Notes: generated by a model not told the origin, from the sequence alone. Positions 34,314 to 43,676 are shown, counted from the stretch's first letter. The stretch: DNA of 64,000 nt from JAYEHL01 sp041653935 (GCA_041653935.1 JBAZEO010000002.1:248001-312000); one strand, 5' to 3'. Translations and numbers: made by a program.

Positions 34314-35165
34314 ATGAGAATGAAAAGGTTCTCTTTGTTAATGCTTGCGCTTGTTTTCATAGCAAGCCTTGCCGTTGTTGGCTGTGGCGGAGGGGGAGGA
34401 GCGACGCCTACCCCTGTACCTACCGAAGTTCCTACTGTCACACCTGCCCCTTCTGATTCTGGGTGGTGGGAGATACCATACCAAGCAGTGGAGGGCTCCT
34501 ACATAGTGCTGAACTTCTCCCCTGCCAGTATGACACCGATGAAAAAAACAATATCCTTTAACGAGTCCTTTGGAATCAGATTTACCGTGAAGATCAGCAA
34601 ATCGGTAGTTAACGGCCAGCGTGAGGTCGTAATACCGGCGGCAGAATGGGTATTCCCCGAGTTCGAAGTTAAAGGAATCATGCCCGGTGTTGATATGGAC
34701 CTTTTGATGCCGCTGGATGAAGACGCCACGGGCACGCTGTATATAGAGGATGGCATCGCTGACGTTGATCTGAGCTCTGTGAGTACAGCCGGCCAGTCAC
34801 CCATACAGGTAGATACACAAGGCGACGGAACCATGGACCCGGCGGGCTCCATGTTGATACCTCTGCTCCTTCTAGGCGTTTTTGATACATCGGTAGGCCA
34901 GGAAGGAGAACTTCCCTTTAACCTAACCTTCACCACGGGTCATAGCGATAGTACTGTACATATAACAATAAGGCCAAAAATGAATAATGCGTTTATAGAG
35001 AGCGATGGCGCCCCATTTGAAAAAGATGGCGGCGTTGCTGACTACGCAGGCACAGCCGGAACCATTACCACCACCGGCACTGGAGACTGTCTGGGAATTA
35101 AGCTTGTTGGTATCCCCATAGACTTCCAGACTGAGATCAAGCTGGTAATAGAACCAGTAGACTAA
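34314..35165 (+). CDS. Lipoprotein of unknown function, paralogue 1
   Basis: A 283-aa protein. The signal (LLMLALVFIASLAVVGCGG) ends in the lipobox VVGC, and a Pro/Thr linker follows. The body (about 50-283) is a beta-rich domain repeated in the next gene: VNGQREVVIPAAEW, GVDMDLLMPL, IADVDLSSVS, SPIQVDTQGDGTMDPAGSM, LTFTTGHS, DYAGTAGTITTTGTG, LGIKLVGIPIDFQTEIKLVIEP. I do not recognise the family. AAAGGAGCTGGC precedes the ATG. It is a single-gene unit with its own promoter and terminator. Confidence 0.75.
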   Translation: MRMKRFSLLMLALVFIASLAVVGCGGGGGATPTPVPTEVPTVTPAPSDSGWWEIPYQAVEGSYIVLNFSPASMTPMKKTISFNESFGIRFTVKISKSVVNGQREVVIPAAEWVFPEFEVKGIMPGVDMDLLMPLDEDATGTLYIEDGIADVDLSSVSTAGQSPIQVDTQGDGTMDPAGSMLIPLLLLGVFDTSVGQEGELPFNLTFTTGHSDSTVHITIRPKMNNAFIESDGAPFEKDGGVADYAGTAGTITTTGTGDCLGIKLVGIPIDFQTEIKLVIEPVD

Positions 35166-35189
35166 AGTAACCTGCCCCGACTTTGATTC

Positions 35190-35229
35190 AAAATCGCCTC
35201 ACCGAGCACTCGGTGAGGCGATTTGTTTT
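35190..35229 (+). terminator. Rho-independent terminator
   Basis: A 16-bp perfect stem AAATCGCCTCACCGAG / CTCGGTGAGGCGATTT with a 2-nt centre, followed by GTTTT. Confidence 0.92.
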
Positions 35230-35258
35230 GACGGAGACGGACTATCAGCTTCAATGTA

Positions 35259-35288
35259 TTGACAAAAGAATAAAATTAATGCTTAATT
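35259..35288 (+). promoter_or_regulatory. Promoter of the second lipoprotein gene
   Basis: TTGACA (35259-35264) and TTAATT (35283-35288), spacer 18 nt; AGGAGG at 35305-35310 precedes the ATG. Confidence 0.55.
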
Positions 35289-35314
35289 AAACACACAATT
35301 TTACAGGAGGCAGG

Positions 35315-36376
35315 ATGAGGAGCAAGATTATTCAACTAGCGCTGGCAGTTGTTGTAATAACGAGTATGACTATAGCTGGATGCAGCGGCAATTGCGGCAT
35401 CGCAGAGTTTGAGCTTTCCAGCCTTATCATTGCCCCATCCGCCCCATACATAAATCAGGACATCATAATCTCTGTGGACATAACTAATACAGGCGAAGAA
35501 AGAGGCAATTACTCGGCGATTCTGACAGTGAACAGCAATGCAATTGAGAGCAAAGAGATATCCATGGAACCGGATGAGAAACAGACTGTGATATTTACCT
35601 ATACGCCTGTAACCGCAGGATCATACTATATTAATGTGGGGGAGCTGAACGGTGCACTGCAAGTACAGGATGAACCGGCAGGTTACTGGTCTACGAATTA
35701 CAAAGTTGCAGGGGGCAAGATAGTACTTCTGTTCTCTTTATTCGGCGCAACGCCTGAACTCAGGGAAGTGTCTTTCTCTGCGGAACAGATCGGCACCTTT
35801 ACGCTCCTGGTAAATATGAGCTCAACTAACGGTAAACGGAATGTGATAGTGCCGAAAGATGCCTGGTATTTCGAGCCCATCTTTGTTGAGAACTGTGTTA
35901 CTGGTGTAAATATGACGGTAGATATGAGTCTGAGCGGCAACGGCTCGGGCTGGCTTTATACACAGGATGGCATAGGCGATGTCGATGTGAGTTCGGAAAG
36001 CGCATTAGGAAAAGAGCCTATTCAGGTCAATACTATAGGAGATGGCACCATAGATTCCGCAGGGTCTATGCTGCTGAACATGCCGCTGCACGGCTTTGCT
36101 GCAACAACAGCGGGGCAGAGTGTAAATCTGCCGCTTGACCTAATATTTACTACGGGTCATATTTACAATATTGTATCCAGGCCGGATAAGGGGATAAACG
36201 GATCAGAGATGGAGAGCACCGGCATTCCATTTGCTGAAGACGGCGGGCCGTCTCCCTATGTGGGAACAGCGGGGACGATCACCACAACAGGCACCGGGGC
36301 CAGCCTCAACCTGAGGCTGGCAGGCTTTGAAACGGACTTTCAGGCGGAGATACAGCTGGAACTGGTACCTGAATAG
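35315..36376 (+). CDS. Lipoprotein with CARDB domain, paralogue 2
   Basis: A 353-aa protein with signal and lipobox IAGC near residue 22. Residues about 28-125 look like a CARDB domain (SAPYINQDIIISVDITNTGE, then EPDEKQTVIFTYTP). The remaining ~220 residues repeat the domain of the previous gene: VIVPKDAW, GVNMTVDMSLSG, IGDVDVSSES, EPIQVNTIGDGTIDSAGSM, LIFTTGHI, YVGTAGTITTTGTG, LNLRLAGFETDFQAEIQLEL. So the pair arose by duplication plus gain or loss of CARDB. It is likely an outer-surface lipoprotein; ligand unknown. Confidence 0.75.
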   Translation: MRSKIIQLALAVVVITSMTIAGCSGNCGIAEFELSSLIIAPSAPYINQDIIISVDITNTGEERGNYSAILTVNSNAIESKEISMEPDEKQTVIFTYTPVTAGSYYINVGELNGALQVQDEPAGYWSTNYKVAGGKIVLLFSLFGATPELREVSFSAEQIGTFTLLVNMSSTNGKRNVIVPKDAWYFEPIFVENCVTGVNMTVDMSLSGNGSGWLYTQDGIGDVDVSSESALGKEPIQVNTIGDGTIDSAGSMLLNMPLHGFAATTAGQSVNLPLDLIFTTGHIYNIVSRPDKGINGSEMESTGIPFAEDGGPSPYVGTAGTITTTGTGASLNLRLAGFETDFQAEIQLELVPE

Positions 36377-36398
36377 CGTAATCATAACTTGAACAAAT

Positions 36399-36435
36399 AA
36401 GAGCCCCATCATTTAACTGTGATGGGGTTCTTTGT
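36399..36435 (+). terminator. Rho-independent terminator
   Basis: AAGAGCCCCATCA / TGATGGGGTTCTTT form a stem with one G-T pair around TTTAACTG, ending in a T-rich run. Confidence 0.85.
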
Positions 36436-36503
36436 ATTAATTAGCATAAGCCAGCACTATTGCAATATAAATAAACCATTTTAAAATTGTAATGGATAAA
36501 GTA

Positions 36504-36532
36504 TTGCCAAATGAGATATTTTATAGTAAAAT
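36504..36532 (+). promoter_or_regulatory. Promoter of the thiolase gene
   Basis: TTGCCA (36504-36509) and TAAAAT (36527-36532), spacer 17 nt, in an AT-rich stretch. Confidence 0.5.
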
Positions 36533-36602
36533 AATATATTATTAGGTAAATAAACAGGTTATCATATAAACACACGTTTCCCAAGCATAGAGGAGGGCAC
36601 CA

Positions 36603-37844
36603 GTGAAAGAGTTGCAAGAAGCAGTGGTTGTTGAGGCAGTTCGCACCCCCATAGCAAAATCCAACTGGAAACACAAAGGTAAAGAAGGCGCATTCAGTGA
36701 TGTATCATCCCATATTCTAATCGATTCTGTAATAACCGCGCTGGTTGACCGCATAAAGCAGAAAAGCCGCAAGTTCAATCCCTCGGAGATCGAGGACTGT
36801 GCTGTCGGTTGCCATTCCTCCATTGGTGAACAATCTATGATCGGCAGGATGGCCGTTCTAAACTCCAACCTGCCGGAAGAGGTCTGCGGTTGGACGATAA
36901 CCAGATACGGATGCGAGGGTCTGCAGGCGATAATGTCCCAAGCGCAGGCCATAATGAGCGGCTGCGGGGACATAATGATAGCCGCAGGGGTAGAAAATAT
37001 GAGCAGATATCCCCTCATGGCCCCGCTGGAGTCAGCACTCAAGAGCGGCTACCCCATGAAACCGCACCCCAATTTCGAGAAAAGGGGCGGTTTTGTTATG
37101 ATGGGCACCGCCGCCGAGATGGTCAGTACTAAGTACAATATCTGCAGGGAAGATATGGATCGTTTCAGTTTATCGAGCCATCAAAAAGCGGTTAAAGCTA
37201 TCAGGGAAACTAAATGGTATGAGAAAAGGGTAGTGCCGATACACATTTCGCCCAACGGACATGCGGGGAGGACGGTAATCTGCGACGAAGCGCCCAGGTC
37301 GCTGGCCATCGATGACCCGGACACTGCCTGGCAGATGATGGAAGAACTGACGCCGCGCTTCAAGGACTGCGGAGTGGTGACTGCGGCCAGCTCCTCAGGC
37401 CTTGCCGACGGCGCCGCGGCAGTCATGCTCATGTCAAAGCAAAAGGCCAAAGAGCTGGGACTGCAGCCCATGGCCACAATCAGGTCCATGGCCGTAGCCG
37501 GCAGCGACCCTTATTATCACATGCTGGCGCCGATACCAGCGGCCAAGAAAGCCCTGAAGCGGGCCGATATCAAAATGGAAGACGTCCAGGTGCTGGAAAT
37601 ACTGGAGTCCTTTGCCGCGTCCGTACTCGCTTTCTGCAAGGAATTCGGCATCGCCTACGATGACCCGAGGCTGAACCCGACCGGCGGAGCCATCGCGCTG
37701 GGCAATCCGATAGGATCCGGCGGCGTGCTGTACTTCACAGAGATGGTGCACTGGATGGTACGCAACAACCTGAGGTGGGGGCTGGAGTGCATATCCGGCG
37801 TCCACGGGGTCGGGGCTGCCGCCGTCGTGGAACACGAGAGCTAA
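36603..37844 (+). CDS. Divergent thiolase-family protein
   Basis: A 413-aa protein; GTG start with AGAGGAGGGCACC upstream. The thiolase fold is clear: ETVRTPIAK-like AVRTPIAKSN, acylatable Cys in RYGCEGLQAIMS, GGVENMSRYPL-like AGVENMSRYP, LNPTGGAIALGNPIGSGG and the C-terminal Cys in LECISGVHGVGAAAV. Two normally conserved catalytic elements differ: the His of GHPIG is Asn (GNPIG), and the NEAF motif is replaced by LESF. It may therefore be a non-standard thiolase or an acyl-transfer protein rather than an acetyl-CoA acetyltransferase. It is a single-gene unit. Confidence 0.8.
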   Translation: MKELQEAVVVEAVRTPIAKSNWKHKGKEGAFSDVSSHILIDSVITALVDRIKQKSRKFNPSEIEDCAVGCHSSIGEQSMIGRMAVLNSNLPEEVCGWTITRYGCEGLQAIMSQAQAIMSGCGDIMIAAGVENMSRYPLMAPLESALKSGYPMKPHPNFEKRGGFVMMGTAAEMVSTKYNICREDMDRFSLSSHQKAVKAIRETKWYEKRVVPIHISPNGHAGRTVICDEAPRSLAIDDPDTAWQMMEELTPRFKDCGVVTAASSSGLADGAAAVMLMSKQKAKELGLQPMATIRSMAVAGSDPYYHMLAPIPAAKKALKRADIKMEDVQVLEILESFAASVLAFCKEFGIAYDDPRLNPTGGAIALGNPIGSGGVLYFTEMVHWMVRNNLRWGLECISGVHGVGAAAVVEHES

Positions 37845-37972
37845 AGAGCGTAAGCTGGAAAGCGAGGGGTTGCCCATATGAAGGCAGCCCCTTTTATTTT
37901 GTAGATATATCGACAGGCGCGAGGAACGGACTATTGAAGCTTTGTGGCTGTGATGTTACAATCATTTGCTGT

Positions 37973-38048
37973 GGGCCGCTAGCTCAGGTGGTAGAGCACC
38001 GCCCTTTTAAGGCGGTTGTCGGGGGTTCGAACCCCCCGCGGCTCACCA
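37973..38048 (+). tRNA. trnK: tRNA-Lys (TTT)
   Basis: A 76-nt cloverleaf: acceptor GGGCCGC/GCGGCTC (one G-T pair), anticodon stem CCGCC/GGCGG with loop CTTTTAA giving anticodon TTT, T-arm GGGGGTTCGAACCCCC, and an encoded CCA end. Nothing in it is odd. Confidence 0.95.
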
Positions 38049-38073
38049 AGTATTTCTGGAGCGACACCGCGGT

Positions 38074-40518
38074 CTAACCGCAGATCAGCCTCACCGTAGC
38101 GATATCCCCCGGCATAGTCAGCCGCACAACGCCCTTGCTGACCTCAAGTCGATCGATGTCGCGCTCCCTGGCATCGCACAGATACGCATCCGCCACTGTG
38201 CGATCACGTACAGTGAGTTTTACCTTCGTGCCGGTATCTGCATATGTTATCAGCCGCACAATGATACCTTCGCCGCGTGAGGCGGGCTTAACAGCGGTGA
38301 CCGCAACGTCATCGCGATCCGCAGTCACAAGCCCCTTTATCAGAGATCGTACAGGGGCCATCTCATCGTGAGCCAGTGTACTGCGCGTCATCGACAGGAC
38401 ATCGACGCCGTTCTCGCGCCAGCCGCCCGACTCCGTAAAGAGCAGCGCATACTCGAACGTATAGCTGGAACGCTCGTGGCCCGTAGCCGGCATGGCCGGT
38501 ATCGGTATCAGGCCGTACATCTTCTCCCGCACAGCGTTGCGCAATGCTATAGCCTGCACCCGCCCCTCCGCGCTGCAGGATACCGCCCCGGGCAGGGCCA
38601 ACAGCACGGCGATCCCACTCCCCGACGCACGGTCCCGCACATGGACGAACCGCTGCGCCGGCCAGAAGGTGGGATCATACCACTTCTTCAGCGGACGCAC
38701 GACGACGCCACCGGGGACATCCATGGCCAGCCCGTCGGGAGAGAAGCCCGTATCTAAGCTGACGCAGGCCGTGCGCCCCTCAGCTGCCTGCCCCTCCACG
38801 CTCATTTGTATCACGGACGAATCATTTTTAAATAACATACGACGGCTGATCTCATGCCCGTCGAGATCGACGGCACAGGACAGCTCCAGCCCGCCATCAT
38901 GCTCGCGGAGGCCAAGATGCGTCAGGCACCCGCTGGCCCGGGCAGACTCCCTGAACATCCCGCCCTTAAACTCGTGCCCCATGCGCCACAGCCCACCGCG
39001 GTCCTTATAGCTCACCAGGTCGTTCGAGGGACCGGTCAGAAGTTGCCTCTGCGTATCCGGATGATATGCAGCGACGATGCAGCCGCCCGCGTTTTCGTCC
39101 AGCTTTAAGACGTAATGCCTGGTACGGATCTCGACCGTACTCCCCTCCCTGCTGTATTCAGGCAGCGACCCAGCCACAACCGCGGGCGCAGCAGCACGAT
39201 CTCCCATAATCCTTGCGATAGCAGCCTTTGCCGTACCCGCGACATCATCCAGCCACGGCACCTGCTCGCCTTCGACCGTGGAATCGGGGGATGTGCCCGT
39301 TATGAAATCGTGATGATTGGAGGCGGCGGTATGCCACCAGGAACTCTCCAGTTCATCTCCTATCGCTTTTTCGGCATTACGATCCTTCGCTAACAAAGCC
39401 GCGCCCTCGGCCAGGCAGAGCAGGTCCGCGGCCTCATGGCAACGCCTCTTCAACGTGGACCGCGAGGAATAGAACCCCATCCAGTAGGGGTTCGGATCGA
39501 AATCTAATACGGGGAGACGATCGCGGTGACAATCGACCAGGGCCAGATAATCATCGAGGCCGGCGTTCAGCGCCCAGATGCCGGTCGATGGATAGTGTTT
39601 ACGGTTGTAACGGTCGAGCAATGATAGCAGACCGGGGATCGGGCCCACGAAGTCGCCGCCGATAGGACAACAAATATATGGCGTGCGGCTGCAGGGCGCG
39701 AGGCGGGATGCAAATTTATTGATTTTGCCTGCGATATTCCAGTCCGAGCGGTCGGGCAGCGCCGTGGGGAAAATGTAGACGCGGGCCACCCCGCGATGGG
39801 CCAGCATGTCCCCCTGCGAGTAAGTGAAGGCGTTCCAGTGACACAGCACCTGGCTGCCGTCCGGCCCGCGCCAGACGAAGTCCAGCGTGTGCTCCTTGTT
39901 CAGCAGCAGTTCGGCGCTGGAACCGGGGCGGGGAAAATTCCGGGGCAGATCTATGTCGGCCCCGGGATAGAACATGCCGTCGATGCGTGTAACCGCCGCC
40001 ATGTCAAAGCCGGCGGCCCGGAGCAGTGAGGGCAGAGCGGGCGAGTGTCCGAAGCTGTCGGGGAAATAGGCCAGCCTCGGTTCCTGCGTCATGCCGTTCC
40101 TGCGCAACCACTCCTGTCCCAGCAGAAAATCGCGCAGCAGGGCCTCGGTGCGGGGGATCATGGTATCTGCGGTAGTTACCCCGCTGCTGGTCAGGCGCAG
40201 GCGCCCCTCGTTGACCAGGTTGATGATCGTCTCGCGCTTATCGGGGCAGGCGTCCCAGTACATGCGCAAGAAGAACATGCACTCCACGGAATAGATGCGA
40301 TTCGACTCTTTACGCAGTTCATCGAGCGCGTTATCCAAGTTGCGGCGCACCAGCCGTTTGAAGTACTTCTCCGAGGTATAGCGCCAGTTCGGATCCCAGT
40401 GGCTGGATTCGGGGAAAAAGATCACCCGCCCGGCTTCGGGCGGTATGCCGAGCTTGCGGCGCAGCAGAGCTTCGCGCTCGCCCGGCGACTGTTGTTTAGC
40501 TTTTGTTTTGGACGCCAT
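38074..40518 (-). CDS. GH38-type alpha-mannosidase-like protein
   Basis: A protein of about 814 aa from the ATG at 40518, preceded by CGGAAAGA; an upstream in-frame ATG at 40575 would add 19 residues lacking support. The N-terminal domain has the GH38 metal-site motif SHWDPNW, the nucleophile region AYFPDSFGHSPALP and SNHHDFITGTSP near the middle. C-terminal beta domains follow at normal size. Family members cleave alpha-mannosides and related linkages; no transporter or sugar pathway lies nearby, so the substrate is unknown. No signal peptide, so cytoplasmic. It faces the tRNA-Lys gene. Confidence 0.85.
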   Translation of the reverse strand: MASKTKAKQQSPGEREALLRRKLGIPPEAGRVIFFPESSHWDPNWRYTSEKYFKRLVRRNLDNALDELRKESNRIYSVECMFFLRMYWDACPDKRETIINLVNEGRLRLTSSGVTTADTMIPRTEALLRDFLLGQEWLRRNGMTQEPRLAYFPDSFGHSPALPSLLRAAGFDMAAVTRIDGMFYPGADIDLPRNFPRPGSSAELLLNKEHTLDFVWRGPDGSQVLCHWNAFTYSQGDMLAHRGVARVYIFPTALPDRSDWNIAGKINKFASRLAPCSRTPYICCPIGGDFVGPIPGLLSLLDRYNRKHYPSTGIWALNAGLDDYLALVDCHRDRLPVLDFDPNPYWMGFYSSRSTLKRRCHEAADLLCLAEGAALLAKDRNAEKAIGDELESSWWHTAASNHHDFITGTSPDSTVEGEQVPWLDDVAGTAKAAIARIMGDRAAAPAVVAGSLPEYSREGSTVEIRTRHYVLKLDENAGGCIVAAYHPDTQRQLLTGPSNDLVSYKDRGGLWRMGHEFKGGMFRESARASGCLTHLGLREHDGGLELSCAVDLDGHEISRRMLFKNDSSVIQMSVEGQAAEGRTACVSLDTGFSPDGLAMDVPGGVVVRPLKKWYDPTFWPAQRFVHVRDRASGSGIAVLLALPGAVSCSAEGRVQAIALRNAVREKMYGLIPIPAMPATGHERSSYTFEYALLFTESGGWRENGVDVLSMTRSTLAHDEMAPVRSLIKGLVTADRDDVAVTAVKPASRGEGIIVRLITYADTGTKVKLTVRDRTVADAYLCDARERDIDRLEVSKGVVRLTMPGDIATVRLICG

Positions 40519-40625
40519 GAAATCTTTCCGATATCGAATTGTCACATTATACACGCTATTCTTTAAAGGGAACACCCCCTAATTCAAAACTGTCATTCTT
40601 CATCATTCCATGATAGTTAGGTATA

Positions 40626-40683
40626 TGAAAGGATGAAGAATCTCGACGAGATCCTTCGGTCGCTTTGCTCCTCAGGATGACAA
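40626..40683. repeat. Dispersed intergenic repeat (GAATCTCGACGAGATCC type)
   Basis: The sequence contains a GAATCTCG/CGAGATCC palindrome and the ending CTCCTCAGGATGACA, a type of intergenic sequence seen in many bacterial genomes. It lies in the 210-nt gap between the mannosidase and pyruvate kinase genes. Confidence 0.5.
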
Positions 40684-40705
40684 GCCGCGAAATACCCACC
40701 CCACC

Positions 40706-40735
40706 TCGACAAAGTGCTTCCACTGCGACTACAAT
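40706..40735 (+). promoter_or_regulatory. Possible pyruvate kinase promoter
   Basis: TCGACA (40706-40711) and TACAAT (40730-40735), spacer 18 nt; -35 is one base from consensus. Confidence 0.4.
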
Positions 40736-40785
40736 TGTGCTATCATTCATATTCCTCGTAGAAACTATTTTTAATGTAGGGAAAT

Positions 40786-42204
40786 ATGGACAGGAAAACA
40801 AAGATCGTATGCACAATAGGGCCGGCGAGCAGATCGAGAAAGACCATCGAGAAGCTGGCCAGGGCCGGCATGAACGTGGCCCGCATCAACCTCTCGCACG
40901 GAACGCTTCAGGAGCACGGTAAGGTCATCAGGGACATCCGCGACTTGGCTCGCACGCTGAACCTCCCCATCGCCATCCTGCTGGACCTCCCCGGCCCCAA
41001 GATAAGGACCGGCGCCCTCCAGACCGGCAAGATAACGCTCAAGGAGAATAGCACCTTCACTCTGGTCAGAGAGAACATCAAGGGTGACGAATCAAAGGTA
41101 TCCGTTAACTACCCGTCCTTCTTCAAGGACGTCAGGGCAGGGAACTCCATCTTCATCAACGACGGCGCTATCGAGCTGAAAGTCATATCCGCCGGCGCTA
41201 ACAAAGTTCAGTGCAACGTAATCGTCGGCGGCGAGCTCACAGAGAACAAGGGCATGAACCTGCCCGGGATCAGGCTCAACCTGCCCTCGACCATTAACAC
41301 GAACCTGGAGCAGATGACCTTCGGCATAGAGCAAGGGGTAGATTTCTTCGCCATCTCGTTCGTGCTCTCGGCTGCCGATATCGCGGAGCGCAGACGCTTC
41401 TTGCACCAGATGGGCGTGCACGTCCCTCTCATAGCAAAGATAGAGAAGCACGAGGCGGTCAAGAAGATCGACGAGATCGTGCGCGAGGCCGACGGCATCA
41501 TGGTGGCACGCGGCGACCTGGGCATCGAAACGCCGCTGGCCGAGGTGCCCATAATCCAGAAATCGATCATACGCAAGTGCAATAACGTGGGGAAACCCGT
41601 TATCGTGGCCACGCAGATGCTGGAAAGCATGATCAACATGGCCCGCCCCACCCGTGCCGAGGTCAGCGACGTGGCCAACGCCATCTTCGACGGCGCCGAT
41701 GCGGTCATGCTCTCCGGCGAGACGGCCGCGGGCAAATACCCGGTCCAAGCTGCTGAATGGATGGCCCGGATAGCCGCAGAGACCGAGGAGGCACTGCCGT
41801 ACGAGCAATGGCTGATAGAGAAGCGCAGGCACGCCATAGCCCAGACAGACGACGCTATAAGCTATGCCGCGTGCGCCATATCCCAGCAGATCGGCGCGGC
41901 ATGCATCGTGGCCTACACGCGCACCGGCAGCACGGCACTGCGCGTATCGAAATACAAGCCCAAGGCCACGATCCTGGCCATCACGCCGGACGAGCGCATA
42001 CTGAGACGCCTGGCCCTGAGCTGGGGCGTAGAGCCGTACCTGGCCAAGGCTCCGAAAAATGTCGACGCGCTCTTCCAGGAAGCGGCCAGGCTCGCAGTGA
42101 GGACCGAGCTGGCAAAAAACGGCGATTCCATCGTCGTAACCGCCGGCATACCTACAGGCGTGCCGGGTAGCACCAACATGATCAAGGTGCATCGAATAGA
42201 ATAA
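40786..42204 (+). CDS. pyk: Pyruvate kinase
   Basis: A 472-aa protein with TIGPASRSRKTIEKL and NVARINLSHG at the N-terminus, LLDLPGPKIRTG, the signature segment LIAKIEKHEAVKKIDEI, VARGDLGIE and KPVIVATQMLESM, then ANAIFDGADAVMLSGETA. It makes ATP and pyruvate from PEP. The usual C-terminal allosteric region (about 355-472) is present. The acetate kinase gene follows, so substrate-level phosphorylation is grouped here. Confidence 0.95.
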   Translation: MDRKTKIVCTIGPASRSRKTIEKLARAGMNVARINLSHGTLQEHGKVIRDIRDLARTLNLPIAILLDLPGPKIRTGALQTGKITLKENSTFTLVRENIKGDESKVSVNYPSFFKDVRAGNSIFINDGAIELKVISAGANKVQCNVIVGGELTENKGMNLPGIRLNLPSTINTNLEQMTFGIEQGVDFFAISFVLSAADIAERRRFLHQMGVHVPLIAKIEKHEAVKKIDEIVREADGIMVARGDLGIETPLAEVPIIQKSIIRKCNNVGKPVIVATQMLESMINMARPTRAEVSDVANAIFDGADAVMLSGETAAGKYPVQAAEWMARIAAETEEALPYEQWLIEKRRHAIAQTDDAISYAACAISQQIGAACIVAYTRTGSTALRVSKYKPKATILAITPDERILRRLALSWGVEPYLAKAPKNVDALFQEAARLAVRTELAKNGDSIVVTAGIPTGVPGSTNMIKVHRIE

Positions 42205-42282
42205 AAAATTGTCGGCGAACTCCCCCTAACCCCCTCTTTAACAAAGAGTGGGAAGCGGTAAAGTCGTAAGGAGTGGTCAATA

Positions 42283-42334
42283 AGAGGTGCAGGAGAAGCT
42301 CCTGCCAGGGGAAATCGGGGGTGTCCCCCTTTCC
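42283..42334. repeat. Dispersed intergenic repeat, copy 2
   Basis: GAGGTGCAGGAGAAGCTCCTGCCAG-like palindrome and GGGGG/CCCCC stem as in copy 1 at 18590. It lies between the pyruvate kinase and acetate kinase genes. Confidence 0.6.
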
Positions 42335-42351
42335 TTAAATTGTGAGGTGAC

Positions 42352-43554
42352 ATGAGAATCTTAGCTATAAACAGCGGAAGCTCAACGCTGAAGTTCGACT
42401 ATTTCCATTTCAGCGATAAACCAAACGGCATAGACCGGCGCATAGCCCACGGCATCGCGGCCGGCATCGGCGTGGGCGGGGCTATCAGCTTCACGTCCTC
42501 GGCCGATGTGCAGATCATCAAGAAGCTGAAGCTCATCGACCACAGCGACGCCACTCAGAAGGTTCTGTCCCTGATGGCGCAGCATGGGATCACGACGACC
42601 AGTAAGCTCAGCGCCATCGGGCACAGGGTAGTGCACGGCGGCGATCGTTTCACCGAGCCCACGCTCATCGACAACGACGTGCTGAAGGCAATAGAGGACG
42701 TGAGTGCCCTGGCGCCGCTGCACAACGAGCCTTCTCTGATCACAATCAAAGCCATGAGGAAGGTCAAACCCGCCATCCCCATGGTTGCGGTCTTTGACAC
42801 AGCCTTCCACCGCTCCCTGCCGGAGCGCGCCTGGCGCTACGCCATACCGCAGGAACTGGCCGATAAGCACGGGATACGCCGCTACGGCTTCCACGGCCTG
42901 GCCCACCGCTATATGAGCGAGCGCTACGCCGCCATCGCCGGCGCGCCCGCGTCCTCGCTGAAGCTGATAACGCTGCAGCTGGGCAACGGCTGCTCGGCGG
43001 CGGCCATAGAGGGAGGATGCCCCATCGATACGTCAATGGGCTTCACGCCGCTGGAGGGGCTGGTCATGGGCACGCGTAGCGGCGACATCGACCCCTCGCT
43101 GGTTAATTACATTGCGCGATGCGAGAAGATCAGCGGCGATCAGGTGGAGGACCTGCTCAATAAAAAGTCCGGCCTGCTGGGCCTTTCCGGCAAATGGCGC
43201 GACATGCGCGAGCTGCTCAAGGCTGAGAAGACCGGTGACGCCGGCGCAGCACTGGCCATAGACATATTCTGCTACCATGCGCGCAAGTACATCGGCTCCT
43301 ACCTGGCCGCTCTGGGCGGGGCCGACGCGATAATATTCGGCGGGGGCATTGGCGAGAACGCGCCGTCCGTGCGAACACGCATCCTGAGCGGCATGGACTG
43401 GTGCGGGCTGAAGCTCGACGAGAAGCGCAACGAAGCGGCGGTCGCAGCCGAGGGGTGCATCAGCGCCGACGGCTCAGATATCGAGGCATATGTTATCCCT
43501 GTTGACGAAGCCTCCATTATCGCGCACGACACGATGGCTTGTCTTAAGAGGTAA
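42352..43554 (+). CDS. ackA: Acetate kinase
   Basis: A 400-aa protein; ATG preceded by GAGGTGAC. ASKHA-family motifs: ILAINSGSSTLKF at the start, AIGHRVVHGGDRF, VFDTAFHRSLPE, RRYGFHGLAHRYMSER, GNGCSAAAIEGG, the SMGFTPLEGLVMGTRSGD region and FGGGIGENAPSVR. It interconverts acetyl phosphate and acetate with ATP. No phosphotransacetylase gene is adjacent. Confidence 0.95.
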   Translation: MRILAINSGSSTLKFDYFHFSDKPNGIDRRIAHGIAAGIGVGGAISFTSSADVQIIKKLKLIDHSDATQKVLSLMAQHGITTTSKLSAIGHRVVHGGDRFTEPTLIDNDVLKAIEDVSALAPLHNEPSLITIKAMRKVKPAIPMVAVFDTAFHRSLPERAWRYAIPQELADKHGIRRYGFHGLAHRYMSERYAAIAGAPASSLKLITLQLGNGCSAAAIEGGCPIDTSMGFTPLEGLVMGTRSGDIDPSLVNYIARCEKISGDQVEDLLNKKSGLLGLSGKWRDMRELLKAEKTGDAGAALAIDIFCYHARKYIGSYLAALGGADAIIFGGGIGENAPSVRTRILSGMDWCGLKLDEKRNEAAVAAEGCISADGSDIEAYVIPVDEASIIAHDTMACLKR

Positions 43555-43579
43555 GAACACGGCGCGCCGTGCCCGTACA

Positions 43580-43676
43580 AGAGAAGGGAAGGAGAGAAGT
43601 TCTCCTTCCGGGGTCTTAGGGCTGCCCCCTATCTCTTTAAACTTCCCCCAAGTTTGGGGGGAATCGAGGGGGTTGG
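43580..43676. repeat. Dispersed intergenic repeat, copy 3
   Basis: GGAGAGAAGTTCTCCTTCC palindrome, then ACTTCCCCCAAG..TTGGGGGG and GAGGGGGTTG, matching the second half of copy 1 at 18590. Confidence 0.6.

Noticed and set aside
37973..38048. tRNA-Lys as an attachment site of an integrated element
   Set aside because: No copy of its 3' end was seen in the window and no integrase gene is nearby.
41092..42192. 366-codon frame opposite pyruvate kinase
   Set aside because: Shadow of a complete and highly conserved pyruvate kinase; no ribosome site.
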